Source of the DNA: CAZDVQ01 sp964508975
GTDB lineage: Bacteria; Bacteroidota; Bacteroidia; Chitinophagales; Saprospiraceae
DNA length: 64,000 nucleotides
Reading direction: 5' to 3'
NCBI GenBank assembly: GCA_964508975.1
Contig: CAZDVQ010000012.1
Span: forward strand, 1 to 64,000
Part shown: piece by piece, positions 43,784-52,438 of the stretch
Layout: each line of letters starts with the position of its first letter
Numbering within the stretch: the first letter of the stretch is position 1
Translations under genes and position numbers: made by a program
The notes under the pieces: model-generated
What the model was told of the DNA's origin: nothing
Seen by the model: the letters and a program-made list of their open reading frames with translations, nothing else
Databases searched by the model: none

Positions 43784-44491
43784 ATGAGAACCTGGTTTAA
43801 AAACATTGTCATAGTCATTAGCATCGTATTGGCCTCTGCACTGTCCTTGCTATTCGTGGCTACATACTTCATCAACCTAGATAGTGCTAAACGACTGGAG
43901 CCATATGTGGTACAGTATGTCCAACAGAAGAAAGATGAACTCGGCCAAAAGTTAAAACGCTTTGGTTTCCTGGAGTCTAGCCTAAACAAAAGTGATAGTA
44001 CCCAGACCAGCCTAGCCGTAAAACGCATGGCACAGTTAGATTCACTGACAGTTCTTTTGGTTGGTCATGCATACGGCCTCGCAGAACGTGCTAACGCCAT
44101 GAGCCTGAGCGATGTTGACCGGTACAGCGAGGTTAATATCCGCTTGTTAACCGAGGATGGCGCCATCGAAAAACTGCTACTAGCCCGCTTAGTCCAAGCC
44201 AGGGATGGTTTATTGGGCGATATCAGGGCCTTTTTGTTGAGTAATATCTTCTTGTTCCTCGTGGTGGTGGTGGTTAGCAAATTCACTGGATTGCCCAATG
44301 AATACCTCATTGTATTCGTATCCTGTATGCTCTTGGGTACGGGTTTAGGCATGTACCTGTACCTCTTTAAAACACATTGGCTTTATTATATCCTGAGCGG
44401 TTCATACATGGGCTACGGCTATTTAACGGCTACGCTTGTACTGGTGGTTGTACTTCATGCGTTTTACTATTACCATAGGTTGCAGGTGTAA
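43784..44491 (+). CDS. Membrane protein of unknown function
   Basis: A 235-residue protein with an N-terminal transmembrane helix (about 7-29), a soluble, helical region (about 30-140, rich in Lys/Glu/Ser), and three to four C-terminal transmembrane helices (LLSNIFLFLVVVVVSKF; LIVFVSCMLLGTGLGMYLYL; YLTATLVLVVVLHAFYYYH). The topology suggests a sensor or scaffold but no domain is recognised. It stands alone, with a promoter motif upstream and a hairpin island 5 bp after its TAA stop. Confidence 0.6.
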   Translation: MRTWFKNIVIVISIVLASALSLLFVATYFINLDSAKRLEPYVVQYVQQKKDELGQKLKRFGFLESSLNKSDSTQTSLAVKRMAQLDSLTVLLVGHAYGLAERANAMSLSDVDRYSEVNIRLLTEDGAIEKLLLARLVQARDGLLGDIRAFLLSNIFLFLVVVVVSKFTGLPNEYLIVFVSCMLLGTGLGMYLYLFKTHWLYYILSGSYMGYGYLTATLVLVVVLHAFYYYHRLQV

Positions 44492-44496
44492 CCGTT

Positions 44497-44608
44497 GCGC
44501 TAGTGATGTGAAGCGGTGGCCCGCAGGGCCAGACCGCAACGCGGGCCGAGCGAATAGCGAGCCGCGGAACGTAACGGCGGCCGCGTAAGCGGGCGCAGCG
44601 CCCAAAAT
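44497..44608 (+). repeat. GC-rich hairpin island 12 (core type B)
   Basis: Left end GCGCTAGTGATGTGAAGCGG, GGCCC-GCA-GGGCC, CCGC-AAC-GCGG, core GGGCCGAGCGAATAGCGAG, CCGC-GTAA-GCGG, GGGCGC-A-GCGCCC and right end CGCCCAAAA. Confidence 0.82.
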
Positions 44609-44740
44609 GAATAAATGATTTTAGGAAAAACGAGTAAATGAACAAGCTTTAAACGAATATCATTCGGCTTTGACATTACAATATTTCATCCAATAGTCCA
44701 TACTGACAAACAAAATAAAGCCCTAGCCGTTATAGCTATT

Positions 44741-45130
44741 ATGACACCACGCGCCATCACCGAGAACATTGAAGTGCAAGTTGAGAGCTTGTACCAACCC
44801 CAGTACTCTAAACCGCTGGAGTGGGAGTTCTTTTTTGCTTACCGCATTACCATTGCCAACCTGAGCGGCTTTAGTGTAAAGTTGCTGCGCCGGCATTGGT
44901 ATATCACCGATGGCGACGGCACCGTGCGCGAGGTGGAAGGCGAAGGCGTGGTGGGCGAACAACCCCTGATTGAACCTGGTCAAAGCTACCAGTACGTATC
45001 GGGCTGTGGCTTCCACGCTGAATTAGGCCGGATGCATGGCTCGTACCAAATGCGCCGCGAAATTGATGGATATATATTTGATGTGGCCATACCAGCCTTT
45101 GAAATGGTGGCACCAGCAAAATTGAACTAA
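44741..45130 (+). CDS. apaG: ApaG-domain protein
   Basis: A 129-residue protein covering the whole ApaG/F-box-associated beta-sandwich domain: FFFAYRITIANLSGFSVKLLRRHWYITDG, VVGEQPLIEPGQSYQYVSGC and MHGSYQMRREIDGYIFDVAIPAF. ApaG proteins have been linked to Co2+/Mg2+ homeostasis and to dinucleotide polyphosphate metabolism, but the molecular function is unsettled. The gene is single, followed by a heptamer array and a bidirectional terminator shared with the convergent M61 peptidase gene. Confidence 0.92.
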   Translation: MTPRAITENIEVQVESLYQPQYSKPLEWEFFFAYRITIANLSGFSVKLLRRHWYITDGDGTVREVEGEGVVGEQPLIEPGQSYQYVSGCGFHAELGRMHGSYQMRREIDGYIFDVAIPAFEMVAPAKLN

Positions 45131-45183
45131 GAGTTATGCGTTAAAAGTTAAAAGTTGATATGAAGAACTGAACGCTGAACTAA
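45131..45183. repeat. 7-bp-period tandem array after apaG
   Basis: GAGTTAT, GCGTTAA, AAGTTAA, AAGTTGA, TATGAAG, AACTGAA, CGCTGAA: about seven degenerate units starting right after the apaG stop. Confidence 0.6.
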
Positions 45184-45220
45184 AAAAAAATGCCGCCCTT
45201 TTAAAGGGCGGCATTTTTTT
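45182..45220. terminator. Bidirectional terminator between apaG and the M61 peptidase gene
   Basis: TGCCGCCCTTT / AAAGGGCGGCA stem flanked by A and T runs on either side, so it can work in both directions. Confidence 0.88.
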
Positions 45221-47082
45221 TACTCTGACTTATAGTCTCCTAACCAGGCTTTGCGCAATTTAAGCTGGTTAGCATCTGCTTTTTCGTTAACCGAGAGGAC
45301 ATGCTTCACAGTCTTGGCAGTTTTCTCGAGTTTGAACACGAGTTCTAGCGCTTTTTCATCGCGTTGAACCATGACCGACACTTCATCGCCTTCTTTGGCT
45401 GAAGTTACGTACTCGCCGATGACCTTGTTGACGGTGGCCATGGCCACGTCTTCGCCGTCCCATTCCATGATTACGTCACCGGTTTTGAAGCCGATTACAT
45501 CGCGGCCAAAGGCATCGAGCAAGGCATCATCTTCAATTTTGAGGCGCATGAGGGCAAAATCAACACCGATAGCACCGGGGTTTTCAAGTCCGCCAATAGG
45601 CGAAAGTTCTTCAACGGTACCTTCCTCGGTGTAAGTGATACCAAACTCATTGAGTAACTCCTCGAAAGGAATAGGCTTAATGCCCGCGATGTGGTCATCG
45701 ATAAAAGTACGGATTTCAGGGTAAGTCAACTTAACGATAACGTCGAAGAGTTCGTCGTCTTTGAACGGTTTGTCTTTACCGTACATTTTCGACAAATCTT
45801 GCATGAGGTTTTGAAGGCCATAAGCACCTTTTGACAAATAGCGGAGCTTCATGTCGAGGGCCATGTTAATCAAGGCGCCTTGCTGGTAAACGTCGTAGTA
45901 TTGGTCTTTGAATTCATCGAGGCAGCCTACGCTTTTATCGGTGAAGGGCGTTTCCTTGTCGAAGTTATCGGCTACGCGCATTTTACCGGCCATTTGCTCC
46001 AGGAAGTGTTGAATGGTAGTTTCAGCGCCTTTTACCTGGGCGTGGTGCGAAGCATACTCGGTACCACCTTCATACATCCAAAGGTGTTTCGACATTTTGG
46101 GCTCGATGAAGTCAAAGTAGTGGATATGCTCCGAGTGGATGTTCAATGGTGTCACGATGTGGAAAAACTCGTGTGCAGATACGTCGCGAACGGTTTGGGC
46201 AATATCAGCGGCCTCGCCTTCGAAAAGGCAATACATTGAGGAGTAAGAGTGTTCCAAGGCACCAGCAGAGCCTGATTCATAAGCGTCGTCGTTGAGGTAA
46301 ATCAGGTAGGCATAGCGGTCAACGGGTAATGTGCCGCCGAGGTATTTGCGTTGTGCTTCCATGGTTGGCGCAATTTCGCGGGCCAAGAATTCAGACTTCA
46401 CGATACCATTAGGTGAGTAAACCGATACCAACACGCGGCAGTTACCTACTTGAATCCAAGTGGTATCCGGCTCGCAGTACATAATAGGACCATCTACGAG
46501 GTAGTGGTAGTTCTGCGCGTAGAAAATATCGGTAGAAGCGTCGCCGCCTTTGCGTTCCAAGCCTGTAGAACCGTAAAAGTTCTTGGGTTTAGATACCGAC
46601 ACGTAGTACTTGCGCTGTTCGTGGCCTTTGAAATAGCCAAAGAAACCGTGGTTGTTCAACACGAAGTTTGTTTTGTCTTCGATGTTGGTACCTGCGGGTT
46701 CAAATACAAACGGTTCTTTTTGCTTGGTATCCCAGCTGTCTTCAACCATGTAGCTGATTTTGCTCAAGTTTTTAGCATTCTTGATAACCCAGGTATTCGC
46801 ATCGGGATGCTCTACGGGTAGTTCATTACCATTTTTGTCGAGGGCTTTGAACTTGGACACAAATCGTCCGAAATCATAAATGCTATAAGTACCCGGAACG
46901 ATTTTCGGAATATGGTACGTGAGGGTTTTAGCTTTTAGCTTGGGAACGTCCAAGGTCACGAGGAGCAAGTCGTTTTGAACATCGTTCAAATTAAGTTTAA
47001 AATGATAATCGGCCTTGGTTTGGGCGTTAACCAGATTAAAAGTAAGGATAAGTGCCAAGGTGGCGAAAAACAATCTTTTCAT
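45220..47082 (-). CDS. Exported M61-family (glycyl aminopeptidase-like) peptidase with PDZ domain
   Basis: A 620-residue exported metallopeptidase. It has a signal peptide (about 1-20), an N-terminal beta domain, the catalytic region with HEFFH (H304, E305, H308) in SAHEFFHIVTPLNIHSEHI and the downstream MYEGGTEYASHH, and a PDZ domain at about 500-595 (GVDFALMRLKIEDDALLDAFG ... GFKTGDVIMEWDGEDV). M61 enzymes release N-terminal Gly or Ala; a periplasmic peptide-scavenging or quality-control role is inferred. Confidence 0.9.
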   Translation of the reverse strand: MKRLFFATLALILTFNLVNAQTKADYHFKLNLNDVQNDLLLVTLDVPKLKAKTLTYHIPKIVPGTYSIYDFGRFVSKFKALDKNGNELPVEHPDANTWVIKNAKNLSKISYMVEDSWDTKQKEPFVFEPAGTNIEDKTNFVLNNHGFFGYFKGHEQRKYYVSVSKPKNFYGSTGLERKGGDASTDIFYAQNYHYLVDGPIMYCEPDTTWIQVGNCRVLVSVYSPNGIVKSEFLAREIAPTMEAQRKYLGGTLPVDRYAYLIYLNDDAYESGSAGALEHSYSSMYCLFEGEAADIAQTVRDVSAHEFFHIVTPLNIHSEHIHYFDFIEPKMSKHLWMYEGGTEYASHHAQVKGAETTIQHFLEQMAGKMRVADNFDKETPFTDKSVGCLDEFKDQYYDVYQQGALINMALDMKLRYLSKGAYGLQNLMQDLSKMYGKDKPFKDDELFDVIVKLTYPEIRTFIDDHIAGIKPIPFEELLNEFGITYTEEGTVEELSPIGGLENPGAIGVDFALMRLKIEDDALLDAFGRDVIGFKTGDVIMEWDGEDVAMATVNKVIGEYVTSAKEGDEVSVMVQRDEKALELVFKLEKTAKTVKHVLSVNEKADANQLKLRKAWLGDYKSE

Positions 47083-47206
47083 GAAAGGGATTTTTTGTTG
47101 CTTTAGAGCTGCAAAGTTGAGGATATAAACTGAAATACGTGTTAATTTAGTCTTGCCATAAATGCAAATCGTCTAAAAAGTGACGAGGTACTTGGTAAAT
47201 AATATA

Positions 47207-47214
47207 TACCTTTG
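47207..47214 (+). promoter_or_regulatory. Putative -7 element of tsaB
   Basis: TACCTTTG, matching TAnnTTTG, 17 bp upstream of the ATG. Confidence 0.5.
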
Positions 47215-47231
47215 CTCAATAACCGAGTAGT

Positions 47232-47927
47232 ATGGAGGTCAACAAAACAGGGTTAATACTTTGTATCGAAAGCACTGAACAAGTTTGCTCGGTAGCACTT
47301 TTGGCCGAAACTGGCCTAATTGGGGAATTGAGCTCGACGGAGCAACAATCCCAAGCTTCTGAAACAACCATCTTGATAGGCCAGTTGTTGCAACAGCACG
47401 GAAAATCATTTGAAGATATTGTTGCCGTGGCCGTCAGCGAAGGGCCAGGATCTTACACTGGACTGCGCATAGGTATATCGGTAGCTAAAGGGCTTTGCTA
47501 CGCCCTTAACATCCCCTTGATTGGGATAAACAGCCTAGAGGCTTTATGCCTGTCACTTTTAACCGAAGAAAAAAACGCCGTAAGCTGTTTGTCGACTATC
47601 GATGCCCGAAACAGCCGGGTGTATTATTGCTTCCTGCACAGACAAGCCCCCGATGTGCAACAGGTGGGGGTTATGGACGTAAATTCTTTGGTGGAGCATA
47701 TCCAGCAAAACCAGGAGCAAGTGGTACATGTTTGCGGTTCTGGGCTAAAATATTTCGAAGGAAGAAACAATTTTGTCCTAAATCAAGAATTTACATTTAA
47801 CGCCAAATTCTTCCAAGCTTTAGTATTTGACAAATTCAAAGCCAGCGCTTTTGAATCGATACATACATTCCAGCCTAAATATTATAATGAACCTAACATT
47901 ACAACATCGAAGAAAGTCCTTATTTAG
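47232..47927 (+). CDS. tsaB: tRNA t6A biosynthesis protein TsaB
   Basis: TsaB is the non-catalytic partner of TsaD in N6-threonylcarbamoyl-adenosine formation at tRNA position 37. The 231-residue protein has the ASKHA-fold N-terminus LCIESTEQVCSVALL and the hallmark VSEGPGSYTGLRIGISVAKGLCYALNIPLIGINSLEAL. Metal and ATP-binding residues present in TsaD are absent, as expected. It has its own promoter motif and precedes two ArsR-type regulator genes. Confidence 0.93.
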   Translation: MEVNKTGLILCIESTEQVCSVALLAETGLIGELSSTEQQSQASETTILIGQLLQQHGKSFEDIVAVAVSEGPGSYTGLRIGISVAKGLCYALNIPLIGINSLEALCLSLLTEEKNAVSCLSTIDARNSRVYYCFLHRQAPDVQQVGVMDVNSLVEHIQQNQEQVVHVCGSGLKYFEGRNNFVLNQEFTFNAKFFQALVFDKFKASAFESIHTFQPKYYNEPNITTSKKVLI

Positions 47928-48051
47928 AACCTGTATTAATATCTAGTATTAGAAATTACTACATACATGGGGAATACAAGGGTAGGCAAAATTGCCCAAC
48001 AAAGCAGTAAATTGAACTCGAAATTGCACACCAATTCTACAAAACAACGCT

Positions 48052-48396
48052 ATGGCCAAAGCAAACAACCCACCTATTATGCTGAAAGGCAGTACAGAAA
48101 CCGTTGTGCTGGAATACGCCAAACTCCGGAAAAGTTTAATTCTGCTGCGTTCCTTGACACATGAAACGAGGCTTAAAATCATAGATATGTTGTCGGAAGA
48201 GGGTCCGTTAAATGTCACAGATATATTTATCAAGCTGAGGGTCGAGCAAAGTGTCGCATCCCAGCATTTGGCAGCCTTGAGGAAATACGATATAGTCCAT
48301 ACCGCCCGCAATGGCAAAAATATCATTTACCAATTAAACCAAGCCCGTATCGACGAATTGAAGGATTTGATTGAACAATTGAGCACTGTTCAGTAA
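48052..48396 (+). CDS. ArsR-type winged-helix regulator (first of a pair)
   Basis: A 114-residue transcription factor. The winged helix spans about 30-105: LLRSLTHETRLKIIDMLSEEGPLNVTDI, recognition helix VEQSVASQHLAALRKYDIV and the wing HTARNGKNIIYQLN. No metal-binding ELCVC-type Cys pair is seen, so the sensed signal is unknown. ATG at 48052 is preceded by no clear ribosome-binding site; ATG at 48079 is an alternative. It lies 32 bp upstream of a second ArsR-type gene. Confidence 0.82.
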   Translation: MAKANNPPIMLKGSTETVVLEYAKLRKSLILLRSLTHETRLKIIDMLSEEGPLNVTDIFIKLRVEQSVASQHLAALRKYDIVHTARNGKNIIYQLNQARIDELKDLIEQLSTVQ

Positions 48397-48428
48397 TATT
48401 TAGCAGCCTAACCCTAAAATAGAGAAAT

Positions 48429-48716
48429 ATGTATTTTGATCCAGTGAAAACCGAGGGGGCAACCGGTGTTTTCAAGGCTATTGCACATCCGCTTCGGCTG
48501 AAAATTGTAGAGTACCTTGACAAAAAACCAAACGCCTTCGTCAATGAGATTTATAAAGCGTTGAATTTAGAGCAATCCATTACATCTCAGCACCTTAAGA
48601 TTTTAAAATCAGCTAACCTCGTGTTTGCGAAAAGAAACGGCAAGTATATAGAGTACAGCCTGAACTACGAACTCATCTCCCATATCGTAGCTCTAAACAC
48701 CAGTTTCGCAAAATAA
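48429..48716 (+). CDS. ArsR-type winged-helix regulator (second of a pair)
   Basis: A 95-residue winged-helix protein: VFKAIAHPLRLKIVEYLDKKPNAFVNEIYKAL, recognition helix LEQSITSQHLKILKSANLV and wing FAKRNGKYIEYSLN. It is clearly paralogous to the preceding gene and also lacks the Cys metal site. Two small tandem ArsR-like genes could act as a heterodimer or reflect duplication. No obvious target gene is next to them. Confidence 0.82.
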   Translation: MYFDPVKTEGATGVFKAIAHPLRLKIVEYLDKKPNAFVNEIYKALNLEQSITSQHLKILKSANLVFAKRNGKYIEYSLNYELISHIVALNTSFAK

Positions 48717-48884
48717 TTTCAAGTAAAATCGCGCAGATAAAACAAGTAAAACCCGCGCCAGTAAAGGCTTTTCAGCCGTATCGACAAACCTTAACGTTTA
48801 GGATACGCACAATTCAATACTTCTATGTAACCGCGCTCTTTTTTTTACGTTAATCTTTATAGAGAGTGTAAAACGAGAGAGAGT

Positions 48885-49751
48885 ATGATCCGAATTTCAA
48901 TATCCACCTTATTGGTGGTGCTAGCTACTTTTGCTTGCGGCCGCGTTGCACACCAAAACGTTGATGCCGAAAGTAAAATTCTAAAGTCCAATGCTACCGG
49001 CAGTGGCTATAGCGCATTCAACATGGCCGTGGATTACCCCAAAGGTAAGATGCTGTTCCTGGGTTCCTACCGTATTGATACCAAAGGCACCAAGCTAGCA
49101 ACCCTAGCCCAGAATAACCATAACTTGTATGGAGTACTTTCGGTTAATGGAAAGTCGCTGATACAGGTTAAACTTGACGCCCTGGAAGGCCAGTTCGACT
49201 TGTCGAGTACCGCCGAGTACCGCCAACACCGCAACCAGATACTCGAGGTGGTCAGGACTGGTGGAGATATTTCCTTCGGCGTTTTTGGCTTCATTGGCCA
49301 TATCCCCGTATCTAAAACCATTGCCATTAACCAGGCCCAACTGGCATCGCCAGCCATCGTCGCACAACTGGCCGATGCTCAACCTGAAGCAATCACCGTG
49401 GCCCAACCCAGCGTTGAAAAATACTACGCGGTGAACGACGAGCAAGCCAATGAAATTGCCAAGTTGATTATCCTCAAGCTCCAAGGTAGCGATGCCCGCT
49501 TGCTGAATACCAAAATCCTCAAGGTCAATAAGTGCGATAATACTAGTTGTGTTTACTACACTAGCATCAAATGGACCGACAAGTGGGGCGCCGAGCCTTA
49601 TGAACTACAAGGTTCTTGTTACTGGAACCGCAAAAACGGTAAAGTAGAGTTCAGCGTGAGCCACCGCAACAAATCTTTCGAAGCATGGGAAATCGTTTCG
49701 TCTAAAAATACGAAAACCGTCAGCGCGTTACTTCCTGTGTATGGTTCATAG
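48885..49751 (+). CDS. Lipoprotein of unknown function
   Basis: A 288-residue protein with a signal peptide and lipobox (LLVVLATFACGR, Cys18). The mature protein is mixed alpha/beta; a late CDNTSCVYYTSIKWTDKWG ... GSCYWNRKNGKVEFSVSH section may contain a disulfide. No domain is recognised. A heptamer array begins 4 bp after the TAG stop. Confidence 0.65.
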   Translation: MIRISISTLLVVLATFACGRVAHQNVDAESKILKSNATGSGYSAFNMAVDYPKGKMLFLGSYRIDTKGTKLATLAQNNHNLYGVLSVNGKSLIQVKLDALEGQFDLSSTAEYRQHRNQILEVVRTGGDISFGVFGFIGHIPVSKTIAINQAQLASPAIVAQLADAQPEAITVAQPSVEKYYAVNDEQANEIAKLIILKLQGSDARLLNTKILKVNKCDNTSCVYYTSIKWTDKWGAEPYELQGSCYWNRKNGKVEFSVSHRNKSFEAWEIVSSKNTKTVSALLPVYGS

Positions 49752-49754
49752 CTA

Positions 49755-49789
49755 GAACTATGAACGATGAATGATGAACTATGAACTAT
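49755..49789. repeat. 7-bp-period tandem array after the lipoprotein gene
   Basis: GAACTAT, GAACGAT, GAATGAT, GAACTAT, GAACTAT: the same units as the array at 26734, 23 kb away. Confidence 0.8.
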
Positions 49790-49829
49790 GCATATAGGTT
49801 GTTTGTTTCTTCTGCTGAAGAACAATTAA

Positions 49830-49870
49830 AACAAGAGCAGTTGTTTCTTTGAACAGCTGCTCTCGTTTTT
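49830..49870 (+). terminator. Terminator before mqnD
   Basis: AGAGCAG / CTGCTCT stem with additional inner pairing, followed by CGTTTTTTT. Confidence 0.75.
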
Positions 49871-49894
49871 TTATACATTTGACCTTAATACACC

Positions 49895-50728
49895 ATGCCT
49901 GCAATTAGCCTCGGGTTTTCTCCCTGCCCTAACGATACCTTTATATTTGACGCGATTGTCAACCATAAGATAGACCTCGAAGGGCTCGAATTCGAGGTGG
50001 TGCTGGGCGATGTAGAAGCCCTCAACCAGATGGCTTTTGCCCAACAGCTCGACGTGACCAAGTTATCCTACCACGCTTGGGGCCACCTCCTACCCTATTA
50101 CGCCTTGTTGCGCTCAGGCTCAGCCTTAGGCCGCAACTGTGGCCCCTTGGTCATTGCCAAAACGGCACTGGCCGATAGCAGCCTGGCCAGCCATAGCATC
50201 GCCTTGCCGGGCAAGTTTACCACGGCACATTTCCTGTTCAGCATGGCCTACCCCGAGGCGCTAAACAAGTCGTTCGTGCTGTTTTCCGATATCGAACAAC
50301 TGGTGCAATCTGGCCAGCACGATGCCGGGGTTATCATACACGAGAACCGTTTTACCTATGCAGAAAAAGGCTTGCACAAAATTACCGACCTCGGCCAAGT
50401 ATGGGAGTCAAACACAGGTTTCCCGATTCCACTAGGGGGTATATTCGTGAAACGTGGTTTTGATACCGAGCTCAAGTCGAAAATCAACCGGGTGCTACGA
50501 CGCAGTATTGAATATGCGTTTGCACACCAGGAGGAGACCCTCCCCTATGTGCGCTGCCACGCCCAGGAGATGTCGGAGGCTGTGATGATGTCGCATATTA
50601 AGCTGTACGTCAATGACTTCTCTATTGACCTAGGCCAAGAGGGCTTACAGGCTGTAGATTTTTTACTACAACGTGCGGCGGCGCTAGAACTTATCCCCGC
50701 AAATCCTGTTTACGAAGTCATTGAATAA
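49895..50728 (+). CDS. mqnD: 1,4-dihydroxy-6-naphthoate synthase MqnD
   Basis: MqnD acts late in the futalosine route to menaquinone, converting cyclic dehypoxanthinyl futalosine to 1,4-dihydroxy-6-naphthoate. The 277-residue protein has the family N-terminus LGFSPCPNDTFIFDAIVNHKI, the region DVTKLSYHAWGHLLPYYALLRSGSALGRNCGPLVIAK and HENRFTYAEKGLHKITDLG. Other mqn genes are not in the window. The msrB gene follows 7 bp downstream, suggesting co-transcription. Confidence 0.92.
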   Translation: MPAISLGFSPCPNDTFIFDAIVNHKIDLEGLEFEVVLGDVEALNQMAFAQQLDVTKLSYHAWGHLLPYYALLRSGSALGRNCGPLVIAKTALADSSLASHSIALPGKFTTAHFLFSMAYPEALNKSFVLFSDIEQLVQSGQHDAGVIIHENRFTYAEKGLHKITDLGQVWESNTGFPIPLGGIFVKRGFDTELKSKINRVLRRSIEYAFAHQEETLPYVRCHAQEMSEAVMMSHIKLYVNDFSIDLGQEGLQAVDFLLQRAAALELIPANPVYEVIE

Positions 50729-50735
50729 TTGAACC

Positions 50736-51125
50736 ATGAAACTGACAGACCAAGAATGGCGGGCCAAGCTCGATGACATGCAATATCATGTGCTCCGACA
50801 AAACGGTACCGAGCGACCTTTTACCGGGCAATACTACGAAAACGAGGCCGAAGGCACTTACAGTTGCGCGGGCTGCGGCACCGATTTATTCGACTCCAGC
50901 CACAAGTTCCACTCGGGCTGCGGCTGGCCCAGCTACTGGGGCGAGCTAGAGACAGCCAAAATTACCCAAAAGGTAGATTATAGCCACGGCATGATCCGTA
51001 CCGAGCTGCGTTGCAGCGTGTGCGACGGCCACCTGGGCCACATTTTCGACGATGGCCCAAGCAGCAAAGGCGGTATGCGCTACTGCATCAACTCGGCTGC
51101 GCTGTTGTTCCGGGCTAGGGAATAG
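50736..51125 (+). CDS. msrB: Peptide-methionine (R)-S-oxide reductase MsrB
   Basis: MsrB repairs methionine-R-sulfoxide in proteins. The 129-residue protein has the structural zinc Cys pairs in SCAGCG and CSVCDGHLGH, the substrate-binding FHSGCGWPSYW, and the catalytic Cys in RYCINSAAL. The family's resolving Cys position appears conventional. No signal peptide, so cytoplasmic. It forms a two-gene unit with mqnD. Confidence 0.95.
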   Translation: MKLTDQEWRAKLDDMQYHVLRQNGTERPFTGQYYENEAEGTYSCAGCGTDLFDSSHKFHSGCGWPSYWGELETAKITQKVDYSHGMIRTELRCSVCDGHLGHIFDDGPSSKGGMRYCINSAALLFRARE

Positions 51126-51149
51126 GAGAGAGCGAGGAGAGAGGAGTTA
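51125..51149. repeat. Short 7-bp-period purine array after msrB
   Basis: GGAGAGA, GCGAGGA, GAGAGGA, GTTA: about 3.5 degenerate units directly after the stop. Confidence 0.45.
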
Positions 51150-51182
51150 TTTTTTATACCCAATCACTCTGCTCTCTGCGCT

Positions 51183-51321
51183 CCCCTGTGGCTTTGCCAC
51201 TGGGGCCTGCGCTAGGTGCCCGAAAGGCCGCGCCGTAGGCGCGGGTGCGCAACGCGCACGGAGCGAACAGCGAACCCTGTAGGGGACCGGCGACCGCCAC
51301 CGGCGGGCGCAGCGCCCAAAA
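51183..51321 (+). repeat. GC-rich hairpin island 13 (core type A)
   Basis: Leading hairpin CCCCTGTGGC-TTT-GCCACTGGGG, left end GCGCTAGGTGCCCG, CCGCGCC-GTA-GGCGCGG, GTGCGC-AAC-GCGCAC, core GGAGCGAACAGCGAACCCTG, CCGCC-ACC-GGCGG, GGGCGC-A-GCGCCC and right end GCGCCCAAAA against the esterase TGA stop. Confidence 0.82.
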
Positions 51322-52242
51322 TCATTTACCCAATAAAAACTCGAGTGGCACGTGCAGGCGTTGACGCCAGGCCCGCTCGCTGTGATCGGCATCCGGGTAA
51401 AAACGGGTGATCCAGTGGCTGTCCTTGTAGCCTTTTTTGCGCATGATTTTGTCTACCTCAGCTTGGAACGGCGGGTACATGGCGTCGAGGGTCTGGTTGC
51501 CAAAATCAAAGTATATCTTGCAACTGTTGGCCTTGGGCAAGGCCGCTTTTAAGTACTTGTACATAGCCTCGGGAAAGGGGTTCTCGGGCTTGAACACACC
51601 GGGCCAATGCGTTGATAAACAGGCAGCTCCACCAAATACAGCGGGGTACTCACAGAGGGCGTAAATGGAGATTAAACCGCCCATGCTGCTGCCCGCGATG
51701 TAGGTATGTTGCACCTCGGGGCGGGTGGCGTAAGTGCTGTCGATATAGGGTTTTAGCTCCCGCACGATGAAGCGCAGGTAGTCGTCGGATTTGATCCAAG
51801 GCAGGTTAAAGGCCAACTGGCCGTTGGGTCGGCGAGCATGCAAAAAGCTATCGCGATCTAACTCGGGCATGTTGTCAACGGGCTTTTGCGGACAGTAATC
51901 CGTATGGCGGGTCAGGCCACCATTCCAGATGCCCACCACGATAAAGGGCTTGGTTTTGCCCGAGTTGATGAGGCTGGCAGCCACCTCGTCCACCTCCCAG
52001 GCTTGCTTGTTCCAGGTGATGCTGGAATCAAACAACATCTGGCCGTCGTGCATGTACAGCACGGCGTAACGCTGGGTGGTATCGTAGTTGTTGGGCAACC
52101 AAATGTCAACGTTGCGCGCAGTCACGTACGCGGATGGGAACTGCGCATAACGCACTATTTTGCCCGAACTAGGGCTTGGCACTTGCGCCGATACAAACAG
52201 GCCGCACAAAATGGCCAGATTCAATAGTATATGTTTTTTCAT
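51322..52242 (-). CDS. Exported esterase (Esterase_D/IroE-like)
   Basis: A 306-residue exported alpha/beta hydrolase with a signal peptide (about 1-19). It shows RNVDIWLPNNY, VLYMHDGQMLFD, PFIVVGIWNGG, the nucleophile Ser in AGSSMGGLISIYAL, and the catalytic His region DADHSERAWRQRL. This is the putative esterase family that includes enterochelin-type esterases; here the substrate is unknown. The TGA stop abuts the right end of hairpin island 13. Confidence 0.85.
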   Translation of the reverse strand: MKKHILLNLAILCGLFVSAQVPSPSSGKIVRYAQFPSAYVTARNVDIWLPNNYDTTQRYAVLYMHDGQMLFDSSITWNKQAWEVDEVAASLINSGKTKPFIVVGIWNGGLTRHTDYCPQKPVDNMPELDRDSFLHARRPNGQLAFNLPWIKSDDYLRFIVRELKPYIDSTYATRPEVQHTYIAGSSMGGLISIYALCEYPAVFGGAACLSTHWPGVFKPENPFPEAMYKYLKAALPKANSCKIYFDFGNQTLDAMYPPFQAEVDKIMRKKGYKDSHWITRFYPDADHSERAWRQRLHVPLEFLLGK

Positions 52243-52257
52243 ATATCGATATGTTTA

Positions 52258-52297
52258 GAGTATGCTTGGACTTTAGCTTCCGACGAAAAACATACTC
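52258..52297. repeat. Solo copy of the MITE-like end
   Basis: Begins GAGTATGCTTGGACTTTAGC and ends CATACTC, so GAGTATG/CATACTC are inverted termini of a 40-bp unit. It matches the 38425-38460 end (minus strand) at most positions and lies 15 bp upstream of the esterase start. Confidence 0.6.
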
Positions 52298-52438
52298 TTA
52301 TTACCCGAATGATGTATAAAAGTAATAAAAAATTGGAAATCAAATATCATATTCCTAAATCAAATATATTATAACTAGCTTAATGTCAGTGCATTAAAAT
52401 ATTGAACCGAACTTTGTGCCGCAATAATTTGCCCGCTT